A DNA stretch of 64,000 bases from Sphingobium fontiphilum (GTDB lineage Bacteria; Pseudomonadota; Alphaproteobacteria; Sphingomonadales; Sphingomonadaceae). Under the pieces are notes generated by a model, which ran no database searches, was not told where the DNA came from, and saw only the letters and a program-made list of their open reading frames with translations. The number at the start of each line of letters is the position of its first letter. The first letter of the stretch is position 1. The translations under genes were made by a program, and so were the position numbers. The stretch lies in assembly GCF_014196635.1 (NCBI RefSeq), contig NZ_JACIEB010000008.1, forward strand, positions 1 to 64,000. Reading direction: 5' to 3'. Positions 6,990 through 15,267 of the stretch are shown here, piece by piece.

Positions 6990-8441
6990 GTGACCGCCAA
7001 CATCAGCATAGGAACCGACAGCCACGGCAAGGACGTGCTGGTCGATGTCGAGGAATTGCTCGCCACGCGCCTACTCGTTCAGGGCAATTCGGGGTCGGGC
7101 AAGTCGCATCTGTTGCGCCGCCTGCTGGAGGAAAGCGCCGCCATGGTGCAGCAGGTCGTCATCGACCCGGAGGGCGACTTCGTCACGCTGGCCGACGCCT
7201 ATGGCCATGTCGTGATCGACGCGGGCGATTATAATGAGCGCGACATCGTGCGGATGGCGGGCCGCATCCGCGAACATCGCGCCTCGGTGGTGCTGAGCCT
7301 AGACGCCCTCGAACTGGAAGCGCAGATGAAATGCGCCGCAACCTTCCTTTCCACCCTGTTCGATGCGCCGCGCGACCATTGGTATCCCGCGCTGGTGGTG
7401 GTGGACGAAGCGCAGATGTTCGCGCCCGTAGCGGCGGGCGACGTTTCGGACGAGGCCCGGCGGCTTAGCCTTGCGGCCATGACCAACCTGATGTGCCGGG
7501 GGCGCAAGCGCGGGCTGGCGGGCGTCATCGCGACGCAGCGTCTGGCGAAACTCGCCAAAAATGTTGCGGCGGAAGCGTCGAACTTCCTGATGGGCCGCAC
7601 CTTCCTAGACATCGACATGGCGCGCGCGGCGGACCTTTTGGGCATGGAGCGGCGGCAAGCGGAGCAGATTCGCGACCTGGAGCGCGGGCGATTCCTGGGC
7701 CTTGGCCCCGCCATCGCGCGGCGGCCGGTGTCGGTGAAGATCGGCGCGGTGCAAACGGGCACGCGCGGCGGATCGCACAAGCTGATGCCGCCGCCCGTCG
7801 CCGTGGCGGAGGATTTTCAGGAATTGCTGTTCGCGCGCGGACAGGAGGATGGGCCGCCCCCTTCCCCGCCGCGCGCCGATCCGCCGCCGCGCCCGGCCGA
7901 GGACATCATGCGCCAGTTGGCCGATGCGCCCCAGGCAAAGCCCGCCGCACCGCAACTCGACTTTGGCGAGAATGAGCCGGTGGTGATCGCCGTGCTGGAG
8001 GATATTGTCGCGGACATGGGCGACGCCGCGCCCGGCGTTGCCGCGCTCTATCAGGATTTCGGCGTGCGCTGCCGGATGAAGGGCCTGAAAACCGCGCCGA
8101 TCGACCTGCCCGCCTTCCGCAGGCGTTTCGCCATGGCGCAGGCGGGGATGGCCGATGCCGACGATCCGCGCTGGCGGGATGCGCTGCGCGCCGCCGAGCC
8201 AGTGCCGGAGGACATGCTCGCCCCCTTCCTGCTGATCGCGCGCGCCGCGATGGAGGGGCGGCCCTGCCCCGACGACCATGCGCTGGCGCGGGCCTATGGC
8301 ACCAGTTCGCCGGGCCGGGTCCGCCGCCTGATCGACTATATGGAGAAGCTCGGCGTCATCGTCGCGCGCACCGATTTCGGCGGGCGGCGCTCCATCGGCG
8401 TGCCCGGCCTCGGCCTCTCCACGGCGGCGGCTGAGGGATGA
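6990..8441 (+). CDS. HerA-like DUF87 ATPase
   Basis: Starting at the GTG at 6990 gives 483 residues. The P-loop GNSGSGKSH is at residues 32-40 (GQ-less but canonical GxxxxGKS), Walker B is ALVVVDEAQMF at about 140, and a conserved CRGRKRGLAGVIATQRLAKL segment matches HerA/FtsK-type helicase-translocases. A Pro-rich linker (about 285-310) leads to a C-terminal region ending in a winged-helix-like RVRRLIDYMEKLGVI part. HerA proteins usually work with the NurA nuclease in DNA end processing or with defence effectors; no nuclease is next to it here. It overlaps the phosphatase gene by 4 nt. No strong ribosome site is visible. Confidence 0.8.
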   Translation: MTANISIGTDSHGKDVLVDVEELLATRLLVQGNSGSGKSHLLRRLLEESAAMVQQVVIDPEGDFVTLADAYGHVVIDAGDYNERDIVRMAGRIREHRASVVLSLDALELEAQMKCAATFLSTLFDAPRDHWYPALVVVDEAQMFAPVAAGDVSDEARRLSLAAMTNLMCRGRKRGLAGVIATQRLAKLAKNVAAEASNFLMGRTFLDIDMARAADLLGMERRQAEQIRDLERGRFLGLGPAIARRPVSVKIGAVQTGTRGGSHKLMPPPVAVAEDFQELLFARGQEDGPPPSPPRADPPPRPAEDIMRQLADAPQAKPAAPQLDFGENEPVVIAVLEDIVADMGDAAPGVAALYQDFGVRCRMKGLKTAPIDLPAFRRRFAMAQAGMADADDPRWRDALRAAEPVPEDMLAPFLLIARAAMEGRPCPDDHALARAYGTSSPGRVRRLIDYMEKLGVIVARTDFGGRRSIGVPGLGLSTAAAEG

Positions 8442-8902
8442 TCGCGTCCGTCCTGTTCGTGTGCCTGGGCAATATCTGCCGCTCGCCGCTGGCGGAAGCG
8501 GCGATGCGGGCGGAGGCGGCGCGGCTCAACCTGCCCGTCCATGTCGATTCGGCGGGCACGGGCGACTGGCATGTCGGCGATCCGCCCGACCGCCGGGCGC
8601 AGGCGGTGGCGATGCGCCATGGCGTCGACATCAGCGGCTATCGCGGGCGACAGGTGAAGGCGGATGATTTCCGCCGCTTCACCCATCTCTTCGCGCTGGA
8701 CGGCCAAAATCTGCGCGATCTGCGCCGCATCGCTCCGGCGGGGCATGGCGCGCACCTTGGCCTGTTGATGGACATGGTGCCAGGGCGTGAGGGCACGGGC
8801 GTCACCGACCCCTATTATGGCGACGAGGCCGGGTTCGACGAGACATGGGCCGATGTCACCGCCGCCGCCCGCGCCATTGCTGCGCTGCTCGGTCAGGGCT
8901 GA
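8438..8902 (+). CDS. Low-molecular-weight protein-tyrosine phosphatase
   Basis: A 154-residue cysteine phosphatase. The P-loop VCLGNICRSP near the N-terminus gives the nucleophile Cys and the phosphate-binding Arg (CX5R), and DPYYG near residue 127 supplies the general acid Asp. Members remove phosphate from tyrosine, often on bacterial tyrosine kinases that control polysaccharide export, or from arginine. Its ATG overlaps the stop of the HerA-like gene (ATGA), so the two are likely translated together. No kinase or polysaccharide gene is adjacent. The 3' end overlaps the convergent amidase gene by 10 nt. Confidence 0.93.
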   Translation: MIASVLFVCLGNICRSPLAEAAMRAEAARLNLPVHVDSAGTGDWHVGDPPDRRAQAVAMRHGVDISGYRGRQVKADDFRRFTHLFALDGQNLRDLRRIAPAGHGAHLGLLMDMVPGREGTGVTDPYYGDEAGFDETWADVTAAARAIAALLGQG

Positions 8903-10470
8903 GCGGCTTCCAGTTCAGGCCCGGCATCGGCCGTCGCGCGAAAATCGGGGCGCAGTTTCAGCCCCTGCGCCTGTTCAAAGGCATAGCCGACGTTCAGCAG
9001 TCGCTGTTCATCATAGGCCGCGCCGATGAAGCTCAACCCCACGGGCAACCCGCGCATCTGCCCCATGGGGACGGTAAGGTGCGGATAGCCCGCAATCGCG
9101 GCCGGGCTGGTCAATCCGCGCGGCCCGGAATAATTGTCGCCATAAAGCGTGTCGCTGATCCAGGCCGGGCCATAGCTGAGGGCCAGCAACAGGTCGAGCT
9201 TGCGCGCGGCCAGCATCGCGTCGATCCCCTCCGGTCCCGCCAGCCGTTTCGCCTTGTCCCGCGCCTCCGCATAGGCCGGATCGGCCGCGCCAGCCCCCGC
9301 CTGCGCCTTTTCGAACAATTCCTGCCCGAACAGCGGCATTTCGCGCGGCGCATGGGCGCTGTTGAACGCGATCAGGTCGGCCAGCGTGCGACTTTCCACC
9401 CTCGCCGGGTCGGTGCTCGCCAGATAGGCGTTGAGGTCGGTCTTGAACTCGGCGTTCAACACCGTGCCGCTGGCCGCCCGCATCGCGTCCATATCGGGCT
9501 TTTCGACATCGACCAGTATCGCGCCCAGCGCCGTCAACCGGGCGAGCGCGGCGTCATAGAGCGCGACCAGCGCGGGCTGCTCGATCCCGCGCATCACGCC
9601 GATCCGCATCCCCTTGATCGCAGCCGGGTCGAGCGCGGCGGCATAATCATGGGCGTGGGCCTTTGCATCCGCCGTGGCTGGATCGGCCGGATCGCTGGCG
9701 ATCAGGACGGACAGCAGGATCGCGGCGTCGCGCACGTCGCGCGCCATCGGCCCGGCGGTGTCCTGGCTTTGGCTGATCGGCACGATATGGGTGCGCGGCA
9801 CAAGGCCGACGGTCGGCTTCAGCCCCACCAGCCCCATCAGCGATGACGGGCAGATGATCGAGCCGTTGGTTTCCGTGCCGATGGCGGCGGGCGCGAACCC
9901 GGCGGCGATGGCTGCGCCCGATCCGCTGGACGAGCCACAGGTCGTGCGATCGAGCGCATAGGGATTGCGGGTCAGGCCGCCCATGCCGCTCCATCCGCTC
10001 ATCGACCGGGTCGAGCGGAAATTGGCCCATTCGGACATGTTGGCCTTGCCCAATATGATCGCGCCCGCCGCCTTCAGCGAAGCGGCGACCGGGGCGTCGC
10101 GGCCATTGTCGTTGCGGGCGAGCGCCAGCGACCCGGCGGTGGTCGGCATCCCCGCCGCTTCGATATTGTCCTTCAACAGGATCGGCACGCCATGCAGCGG
10201 CCCGCGCACAAGACCCGCGCGCCGCTCCGCATCCAGCGCCGCCGCCTGTTTCAGCGCATCGGGATTGAGGGTGATGATGCTGTTGAGGCGCGGCCCGCGC
10301 CGGTCCATCGCGGCAATGCGTTTGAGATAGGCGCGCACCGCCCGGACGCTGGTGGTGCGCCCGGCGGAAAGGTCGGCCGACAGGCTGGCGATACCGGCCT
10401 CCTCGACCGGCGCGGCGCTCGCCGGCGCGGCCATGACCGTCAGGGCCAGCAAAGTCATCATCATCTTCAT
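8893..10470 (-). CDS. Secreted amidase (amidase signature family)
   Basis: A 525-residue amidase with a signal peptide (MKMMMTLLALTVMAAPASAA). The Ser-cisSer-Lys triad is visible: Lys in PILLKDNIEA, the cis-Ser in CGSSSGSGAAIAAG and the nucleophile Ser in GTETNGSIICPS. It hydrolyses an amide bond, probably in the periplasm; the substrate cannot be told. The start ATG at 10470 overlaps the DUF1801 gene stop by 4 nt, so they form an operon. The serine-rich loop reads GSSSGSG rather than the common GGSSGGSG, a conservative change. Confidence 0.92.
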   Translation of the reverse strand: MKMMMTLLALTVMAAPASAAPVEEAGIASLSADLSAGRTTSVRAVRAYLKRIAAMDRRGPRLNSIITLNPDALKQAAALDAERRAGLVRGPLHGVPILLKDNIEAAGMPTTAGSLALARNDNGRDAPVAASLKAAGAIILGKANMSEWANFRSTRSMSGWSGMGGLTRNPYALDRTTCGSSSGSGAAIAAGFAPAAIGTETNGSIICPSSLMGLVGLKPTVGLVPRTHIVPISQSQDTAGPMARDVRDAAILLSVLIASDPADPATADAKAHAHDYAAALDPAAIKGMRIGVMRGIEQPALVALYDAALARLTALGAILVDVEKPDMDAMRAASGTVLNAEFKTDLNAYLASTDPARVESRTLADLIAFNSAHAPREMPLFGQELFEKAQAGAGAADPAYAEARDKAKRLAGPEGIDAMLAARKLDLLLALSYGPAWISDTLYGDNYSGPRGLTSPAAIAGYPHLTVPMGQMRGLPVGLSFIGAAYDEQRLLNVGYAFEQAQGLKLRPDFRATADAGPELEAAQP

Positions 10471-10883
10471 CGCGGATAGGCCTCGTCCATGTAAGTCAGA
10501 CTCTTGACGATCAACGCCTCCAGCACCGCCATGTCGATGGCCGAAAGCCGTTTGACATAGAGGCAGCCCTTGCCCCGGCGATGTTTGCCCAGCGTCGCAA
10601 AGTCCGCGTCGTCCAGACCGGCCAGATAGAAGACCAGTTCCGCCTTGCGCGGCGAAAAGCCGATCCGGCAACTGTCGCCCTCGCGCCCGCTGTCATAACG
10701 GTAATGGTAGCGGCCAAAGCCGATGATGCTCGGCCCCCACATGGCGGGCGGCTCGCCCGACAGCCGGGCCATCAGCGCGGTCACCGCGCGCCCGTCCGCC
10801 TGGCGCTCCTCGGGTTCGACCCGCGCCAGAAACGCCTCTACGTCCGCCGCCGTCTCGACCGTCTTGTTCGCGTCCTTCGCCAT
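10467..10883 (-). CDS. DUF1801 domain protein
   Basis: A 138-residue soluble protein, MAKDANKTVETAADVEAFLA at the start. The body WGPSIIGFGRYHYRY followed by RIGFSPRKAELVFYL and GKGCLYVKRLSAID is typical of DUF1801 (YdhG-like fold). The biochemical role of this family is unsettled. The ATG at 10883 is chosen because it begins at the family start. Its end overlaps the amidase start (ATGA), so it is the first gene of a two-gene operon, divergent from the riboswitch-controlled transporter. Confidence 0.88.
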   Translation of the reverse strand: MAKDANKTVETAADVEAFLARVEPEERQADGRAVTALMARLSGEPPAMWGPSIIGFGRYHYRYDSGREGDSCRIGFSPRKAELVFYLAGLDDADFATLGKHRRGKGCLYVKRLSAIDMAVLEALIVKSLTYMDEAYPR

Positions 10884-10917
10884 GGCTTGCCTTCCCCGCC
10901 TGTCTCGCCTAGAGGCT

Positions 10918-11060
10918 AGCGCGTCATCTGGGGAGTAGCCAGCCGTTCCGCGCCATGCGAACGGGTCATGCGTCAACATATTTGGTCGAGAGGCCATGGC
11001 GTATGGGATGCGGCGCGAAGCCGTATCGGGCGAGACCAATGGCATCGGCGCTTTTTGTCC
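10918..11060 (+). ncRNA. yybP-ykoY manganese riboswitch
   Basis: The hallmark GGGGAGTAGC is at 10930-10939 and its partner loop GGCGAGACC at 11029-11037. They are separated by stem-forming sequence such as CCGTTCGC/GCGAACGG (10942-10962). Flanks give a partly paired P1. This is the conserved pair of metal-binding loops of the yybP-ykoY class, which senses Mn2+. It lies in front of a GDT1/UPF0016 gene, one of the commonest targets of the class. Outer borders are approximate. Confidence 0.87.
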
Positions 11061-11113
11061 GGCCGGGCGGAATGCGACGATGGCATTGCGTCTGTTTCAC
11101 CTTCCGCCCGGCC
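11061..11113 (+). promoter_or_regulatory. Expression-platform hairpin of the Mn riboswitch
   Basis: GGCCGGGCGGAA (11061-11072) pairs perfectly with TTCCGCCCGGCC (11102-11113). No T-run follows; the transporter start is only 14 nt downstream, so control of ribosome access is more likely than termination. Confidence 0.55.
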
Positions 11114-11126
11114 CCGGATATGAAAG

Positions 11127-11705
11127 ATGGAAGCGCTCTTCACCTCCGCCGCCCTGGTCGCGCTCGCCGAAATGGGCGACAAGACGCAATTGCTCGCCAT
11201 GCTGCTGGCCACCCGCTTTCGCAGGCCCGCGCCGATCATCCTGGGCATATTGGTCGCAACGCTCGCCAATCATTTCCTCGCCGCGCTGCTCGGCCATTCG
11301 ATCGCCGGAATGCTCGACCAGCCCTGGTTTCGCTACGCCATCGCCGCCAGCTTCGTCGCCATGGCCGCCTGGACGCTGATCCCCGACAGGCTGGACGCGG
11401 ATGAGCCGATCCGCGCGCCATCCCGTGCGGGCGTGTTCGCCACGACGCTCATCGCCTTCTTCCTGGTCGAGATGGGCGACAAGACGCAGGTGGCGACCAT
11501 CGCGCTGGGCGCGCGGTTCGACAATGTCTTTGCGGTGACGGCCGGCACGACGCTGGGCATGATGATCGCCAATGTCCCCGCCGTCGTCTTTGGCGAGGCG
11601 CTGGCGAAGACAGTGCCGATGCGCGCGCTTCAGGTCGGCGCGGCGCTGCTGTTCCTGGCGCTCGGCCTGTGGATGATCGCCGATCTGCAAGGCTGGATCG
11701 GCTGA
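11127..11705 (+). CDS. GDT1/UPF0016 family manganese (cation) transporter
   Basis: A 192-residue membrane protein with about six predicted segments in two halves. Each half carries the family signature E-x-G-D-K-T: AEMGDKTQ at residues 14-21 and VEMGDKTQ at about 117. Bacterial members export Mn2+, protecting against metal excess; homologues in eukaryotes are TMEM165/Gdt1. The yybP-ykoY riboswitch directly upstream supports manganese as substrate. A basic/acidic loop (DRLDADEPIRAPSR) separates the halves. The gene is single, with the next start 104 nt on. Confidence 0.93.
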   Translation: MEALFTSAALVALAEMGDKTQLLAMLLATRFRRPAPIILGILVATLANHFLAALLGHSIAGMLDQPWFRYAIAASFVAMAAWTLIPDRLDADEPIRAPSRAGVFATTLIAFFLVEMGDKTQVATIALGARFDNVFAVTAGTTLGMMIANVPAVVFGEALAKTVPMRALQVGAALLFLALGLWMIADLQGWIG

Positions 11706-11809
11706 AAAATCCACGCTCCGCCTGCCGTTGCGGTTGTCAGCGGCGGGCGGCTGTTGCAATGGGGGACGAAGAGTCTCTCTCCCTATCAGCACAGGGCATG
11801 GATCGCGCG

Positions 11810-12745
11810 ATGAAGGATAAACTGGTTACGGTGTTCGGCGGCGCAGGCTTTGTAGGTCGGCAGGTCGTGCAATCATTGCTGGCGCAGGGCGCCCGCGTCC
11901 GGGTGGCGCAGCGCCGCCTGACCACCGCCGTGCGGGTGAAGCCGCTGGGCGGGCTGGGCCAGACCCAACTGGTCGCCGCCGACGTGACCAACCCGGCCAG
12001 TGTCGCCCTGGCGATCACCGGCAGCGACATCGTCATCAATCTGGTGGGGGTGCTGACCGGCGATTTCGACTCGGTGCAGGCGAAGGGCGCGGCCAATGTG
12101 GCGCAGGCGGCGGCGCAGGCCGGGGTCGGCGCGATGGTCCATGTTTCGGCCATCGGCGCCGACGCTGACAGCCCGTCCGCCTATGGCCGGTCCAAGGCCG
12201 CAGGCGAAGCCGCCGTGCTGGCCGCCTTCCCGCCCGCGACCATCGTTCGCCCATCGATCATCTTCGGGGCGGAGGACCAGTTCACCAATCGTTTTGCGGG
12301 CCTCATCCGCGCCATGCCGGTGGTGCCGGTGATCGGCGCGGCGACAAAATTCCAGCCCGTTTACGTCGCCGATGTCGCCCAAGCCATCGTCGCGGCGGCG
12401 GCCGATCCTGCGGCCCATGGCGGCAAGACGTTCGAACTGGGCGGGCCGCAGACCATGACGATGCTGGCCATCAACCAATGGATCGCCGCGCGCATCGGCC
12501 GGCACCGCAGTTTCGTTGCCGTGCCCGGCCCGTTCGCCAGCCTGATCGCGGCCTTCGGCTTCCTGCCCGGCGCGCCCATCACCCGCGACCAGTGGGCGAT
12601 GCTGCAAAAGGACAATGTTGCCGCCGCCGGAGCGCCCGGCCTCGCCGAACTGGGCGTGACGGCGACGCCGATGGCCGCCGTGGCCGATGGCTGGCTGGTC
12701 GTCTATCGCAAGCATGGGCGCTTTGCCGGTCGGGTCAGCGCCTGA
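11810..12745 (+). CDS. NDUFA9-like NAD(P)-binding protein (atypical SDR)
   Basis: A 311-residue Rossmann-fold protein. The N-terminus VTVFGGAGFVGRQV carries the glycine-rich nucleotide motif and AYGRSKAAGE the Tyr-x3-Lys pair. It resembles the complex I NDUFA9 subfamily, which in alphaproteobacteria may serve respiration assembly or quinone biology. ATG at 11810 is chosen; an ATG four codons upstream (11798) is possible but has AGGG too close. A strong terminator follows the gene. Confidence 0.85.
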   Translation: MKDKLVTVFGGAGFVGRQVVQSLLAQGARVRVAQRRLTTAVRVKPLGGLGQTQLVAADVTNPASVALAITGSDIVINLVGVLTGDFDSVQAKGAANVAQAAAQAGVGAMVHVSAIGADADSPSAYGRSKAAGEAAVLAAFPPATIVRPSIIFGAEDQFTNRFAGLIRAMPVVPVIGAATKFQPVYVADVAQAIVAAAADPAAHGGKTFELGGPQTMTMLAINQWIAARIGRHRSFVAVPGPFASLIAAFGFLPGAPITRDQWAMLQKDNVAAAGAPGLAELGVTATPMAAVADGWLVVYRKHGRFAGRVSA

Positions 12746-12761
12746 TCGCCAGCCTGACGCC

Positions 12762-12821
12762 ATGCCCCTGTCGCGCCGGGCCGATCCATCGGGTCGCCCC
12801 GGCCGCACAGGGCATTTTTTT
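12762..12821 (+). terminator. Rho-independent terminator after the NDUFA9-like gene
   Basis: ATGCCC...TGT and the GC-rich inner arm pair with the matching ACAGGGCAT arm, and seven T residues follow (12815-12821). Confidence 0.8.
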
Positions 12822-12840
12822 GCCTGTCTGAAACCGGAAA

Positions 12841-13656
12841 ATGCCCATGGACCTGCATTATCTGACCGTCATCCTGCTGGGCATTGTGGAGGGGCTGACC
12901 GAATTCCTGCCCGTATCCTCCACCGGCCACCTGATCCTGGCCAGCGAATTGCTGGGCTATGACGCGGCGACATGGGCGATGTTCAATGTGGTGATCCAGC
13001 TGGGCGCGATCCTGGCGGTCGTGGCGCTTTACTGGCGCACCTTCTGGGCCGTGGGCATGGGCTTGCTGAGCGGAGAGCCGACAAGCTGGCGCTTCCTGCG
13101 CAACCTGCTGGTGGCTTTCATTCCCGCGGCTGTCATCGGCCTTGCGCTGCATGACCAGATCGAAATGTTGCTGGGCGCGCCAAAGGTGGTGGCGGTCGCG
13201 CTGATCGTCGGCGGCGTCGCCATATTGGCGATCGAGCGGCTGATCCGCACCGATCGTTTCCACGGCATCGCCGACATCCCGCTTGTCCGCGTCATCGGGA
13301 TCGGTTTCATCCAGTGTCTGGCGATGGTGCCGGGGGTCAGCCGTTCGGGCGCGACCATCATGGGGGCGCTGACGCTGGGCGTCGAACGGCGCACGGCGGC
13401 CGAGTTCAGCTTCTTCCTCGCCATCCCCACCATGCTGGGCGCGAGCGTGCTGGAACTGGCGAAAAAGGGCGACCAGATCACCAGCGCGGCGGTCGGCTGG
13501 GACAGTATCGCGCTGGGCTTCGTCACCGCCTTCATCGTCGCCCTGCTGGTCATCAAATGGTTTGTCGGACTGGTGTCGCGCCGCGGTTTCGTGCCCTTTG
13601 CCTGGTATCGAATCATTGCGGGCGTCGGAGCGCTGATCTGGCTCAGCCTGAGATAG
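12841..13656 (+). CDS. uppP: Undecaprenyl-diphosphatase
   Basis: Dephosphorylates undecaprenyl diphosphate to recycle the lipid carrier for peptidoglycan and other envelope polymers; loss sensitises cells to bacitracin. A 271-residue polytopic protein of normal length with the two active-site motifs: the Glu-rich EGLTEFLPVSSTGH at about residues 17-30 and PGVSRSGAT at about 165. Two possible starts are close together (ATG at 12841 and at 12847); the first is given. It starts 19 nt after the upstream terminator, leaving little room for its own promoter other than inside that region. Confidence 0.96.
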   Translation: MPMDLHYLTVILLGIVEGLTEFLPVSSTGHLILASELLGYDAATWAMFNVVIQLGAILAVVALYWRTFWAVGMGLLSGEPTSWRFLRNLLVAFIPAAVIGLALHDQIEMLLGAPKVVAVALIVGGVAILAIERLIRTDRFHGIADIPLVRVIGIGFIQCLAMVPGVSRSGATIMGALTLGVERRTAAEFSFFLAIPTMLGASVLELAKKGDQITSAAVGWDSIALGFVTAFIVALLVIKWFVGLVSRRGFVPFAWYRIIAGVGALIWLSLR

Positions 13657-13670
13657 GGCCGTATCGAGAC

Positions 13671-13690
13671 TAATATTTGAAAGAATATTA
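13671..13690. promoter_or_regulatory. AT-rich palindrome upstream of gltD
   Basis: TAATATT-TGAAAG-AATATTA, perfect 7-bp arms, strikingly AT-rich in this genome, about 130 nt before gltD. It could be a regulator site or the end of the uppP transcript. Confidence 0.4.
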
Positions 13691-13730
13691 CAGATTGCGC
13701 CGGGACGGGTCAAAAATCGCCTGAATTAAT

Positions 13731-13745
13731 GTCAGTATTACTGAC
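13731..13745. promoter_or_regulatory. Second palindrome upstream of gltD
   Basis: GTCAGT-ATT-ACTGAC, perfect 6-bp arms, embedded in a wider GGGTCA (13717-13722)/TGACCC (13742-13747) pairing, about 75 nt before gltD. Confidence 0.4.
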
Positions 13746-13821
13746 CCATGCGGCAAAAACCGCGTGACTCCGCCGGTTTTTCTGCTATTGAACGCGCCTG
13801 CAACATTTTCAGGGGCGATCC

Positions 13822-15267
13822 ATGGCCGACAATCCGATGCTGAAATTCGTGAAGACCGAGCAGGCCTATCCCGAGAAGCGCGCGGCCGACGATCGCGCCG
13901 ACGACTTTCTGGAAATCAGCCGCAGCTTCATTGTGGACAAGGCCGAGGAACAGGCGTCGCGCTGCTCGCAATGCGGCGTGCCCTATTGCTCCACCCATTG
14001 CCCGCTGCACAATCACATTCCCGACTGGCTGCGCCTGACGGCCGAGGGGCGGCTGCGCGAAGCCTATGAACTGTCAAACCTGACCAGCACCATGCCTGAG
14101 ATCTGCGGCCGCATCTGTCCGCAGGACCGGCTGTGCGAGGGCAATTGCGTCATCGAATTTTCCGGTCATGGCGCCGTGACCATCGGCAGCGTCGAAAAAT
14201 TCGTCACTGACACCGCCTGGAAGGAAGGCTGGGTCGAACCGCTCGTCCCCGGCGCGGCGCGCGGCCAGTCGGTCGGCGTCATCGGCGCTGGGCCGGCTGG
14301 GCTGACGACGGCCGAATATCTGCGCGTCGCGGGCTATGACGTCCATGTCTATGACCGGCACGACCGCGCCGGCGGCCTGCTGACCTATGGCATCCCCGGC
14401 TTCAAGCTGGAAAAGGATGTGGTCATGCGCCGCATCCAGCGGCTGAAGGACGGCGGCATCGTCTTCCACGAAAGCTTCGAGGTTGGCCGCGACGCCAGCC
14501 TGGACGCATTGCGCGAAAAGCACGACGCGATCCTGATCGCGACCGGCGTCTACAAGCCGCGCGACATCCGCGCGCCGGGCGTCGGCGCGCCGGGCGTGGT
14601 CAAGGCGCTGGACTTCCTCACCGCGTCGAACAAGGCGGGGTTCGGCGACGCCGTGCCCGCCCATGAAGACGGATCGCTGCTCGCCACAGGCAAGAATGTC
14701 GTCGTCATCGGCGGCGGCGATACCGCGATGGATTGCGTACGCACCGCCATCCGCCAGGGCGCGAAATCGGTGAAGTGCCTCTATCGCCGCGACCGCGAAA
14801 ATATGCCGGGTTCGCAGCGCGAAGTCGCCAATGCCGAGGAGGAAGGCGTCGAGTTCGTCTGGCTGACCGCGCCCATCGCCTTTGAAGGCACCGAGCATGT
14901 CACCGGCGTCAAAGTGACCCGGATGCGGCTGGGCCAGCCCGACGCGTCGGGCCGCCGCGCACCCGAACCCGATCCAGGCAGCGAATTTTCGATGGACGCC
15001 GACCTTGTCATCAAGGCGCTGGGCTATGACCCCGAAGAACTGCCCAAGCTGTTCGGCAGCGAAGACCTGTCCGTCACCCGCTGGGGCACGCTGCGCGTCG
15101 ATCACAAGACGATGATGACCAGCGTCGACGGCGTCTTCGCGGCGGGCGACATCGTGCGCGGCGCAAGCCTGGTCGTCTGGGCCATCCGCGACGGCCGGGA
15201 CGTGACCGACCATATGCACAAATATTTGAAGGCGAAGGCCAGGGCCGGGGCGAGGGTCGCTGCGTGA
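13822..15267 (+). CDS. gltD: Glutamate synthase (NADPH) small subunit
   Basis: Passes electrons from NADPH through FAD and iron-sulfur clusters to GltB, which makes glutamate from glutamine and 2-oxoglutarate. It has 481 residues. The N-terminal ferredoxin-like part has the cysteine groups CSQCGVPYCSTHC and CGRICPQDRLCEGNC. The FAD motif GVIGAGPAG follows at about 155 and the NADPH motif VVIGGGDTAMDC at about 295. It precedes gltB, with a DUF2059 gene between. The 3' end overlaps that gene by 4 nt. Confidence 0.97.
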   Translation: MADNPMLKFVKTEQAYPEKRAADDRADDFLEISRSFIVDKAEEQASRCSQCGVPYCSTHCPLHNHIPDWLRLTAEGRLREAYELSNLTSTMPEICGRICPQDRLCEGNCVIEFSGHGAVTIGSVEKFVTDTAWKEGWVEPLVPGAARGQSVGVIGAGPAGLTTAEYLRVAGYDVHVYDRHDRAGGLLTYGIPGFKLEKDVVMRRIQRLKDGGIVFHESFEVGRDASLDALREKHDAILIATGVYKPRDIRAPGVGAPGVVKALDFLTASNKAGFGDAVPAHEDGSLLATGKNVVVIGGGDTAMDCVRTAIRQGAKSVKCLYRRDRENMPGSQREVANAEEEGVEFVWLTAPIAFEGTEHVTGVKVTRMRLGQPDASGRRAPEPDPGSEFSMDADLVIKALGYDPEELPKLFGSEDLSVTRWGTLRVDHKTMMTSVDGVFAAGDIVRGASLVVWAIRDGRDVTDHMHKYLKAKARAGARVAA

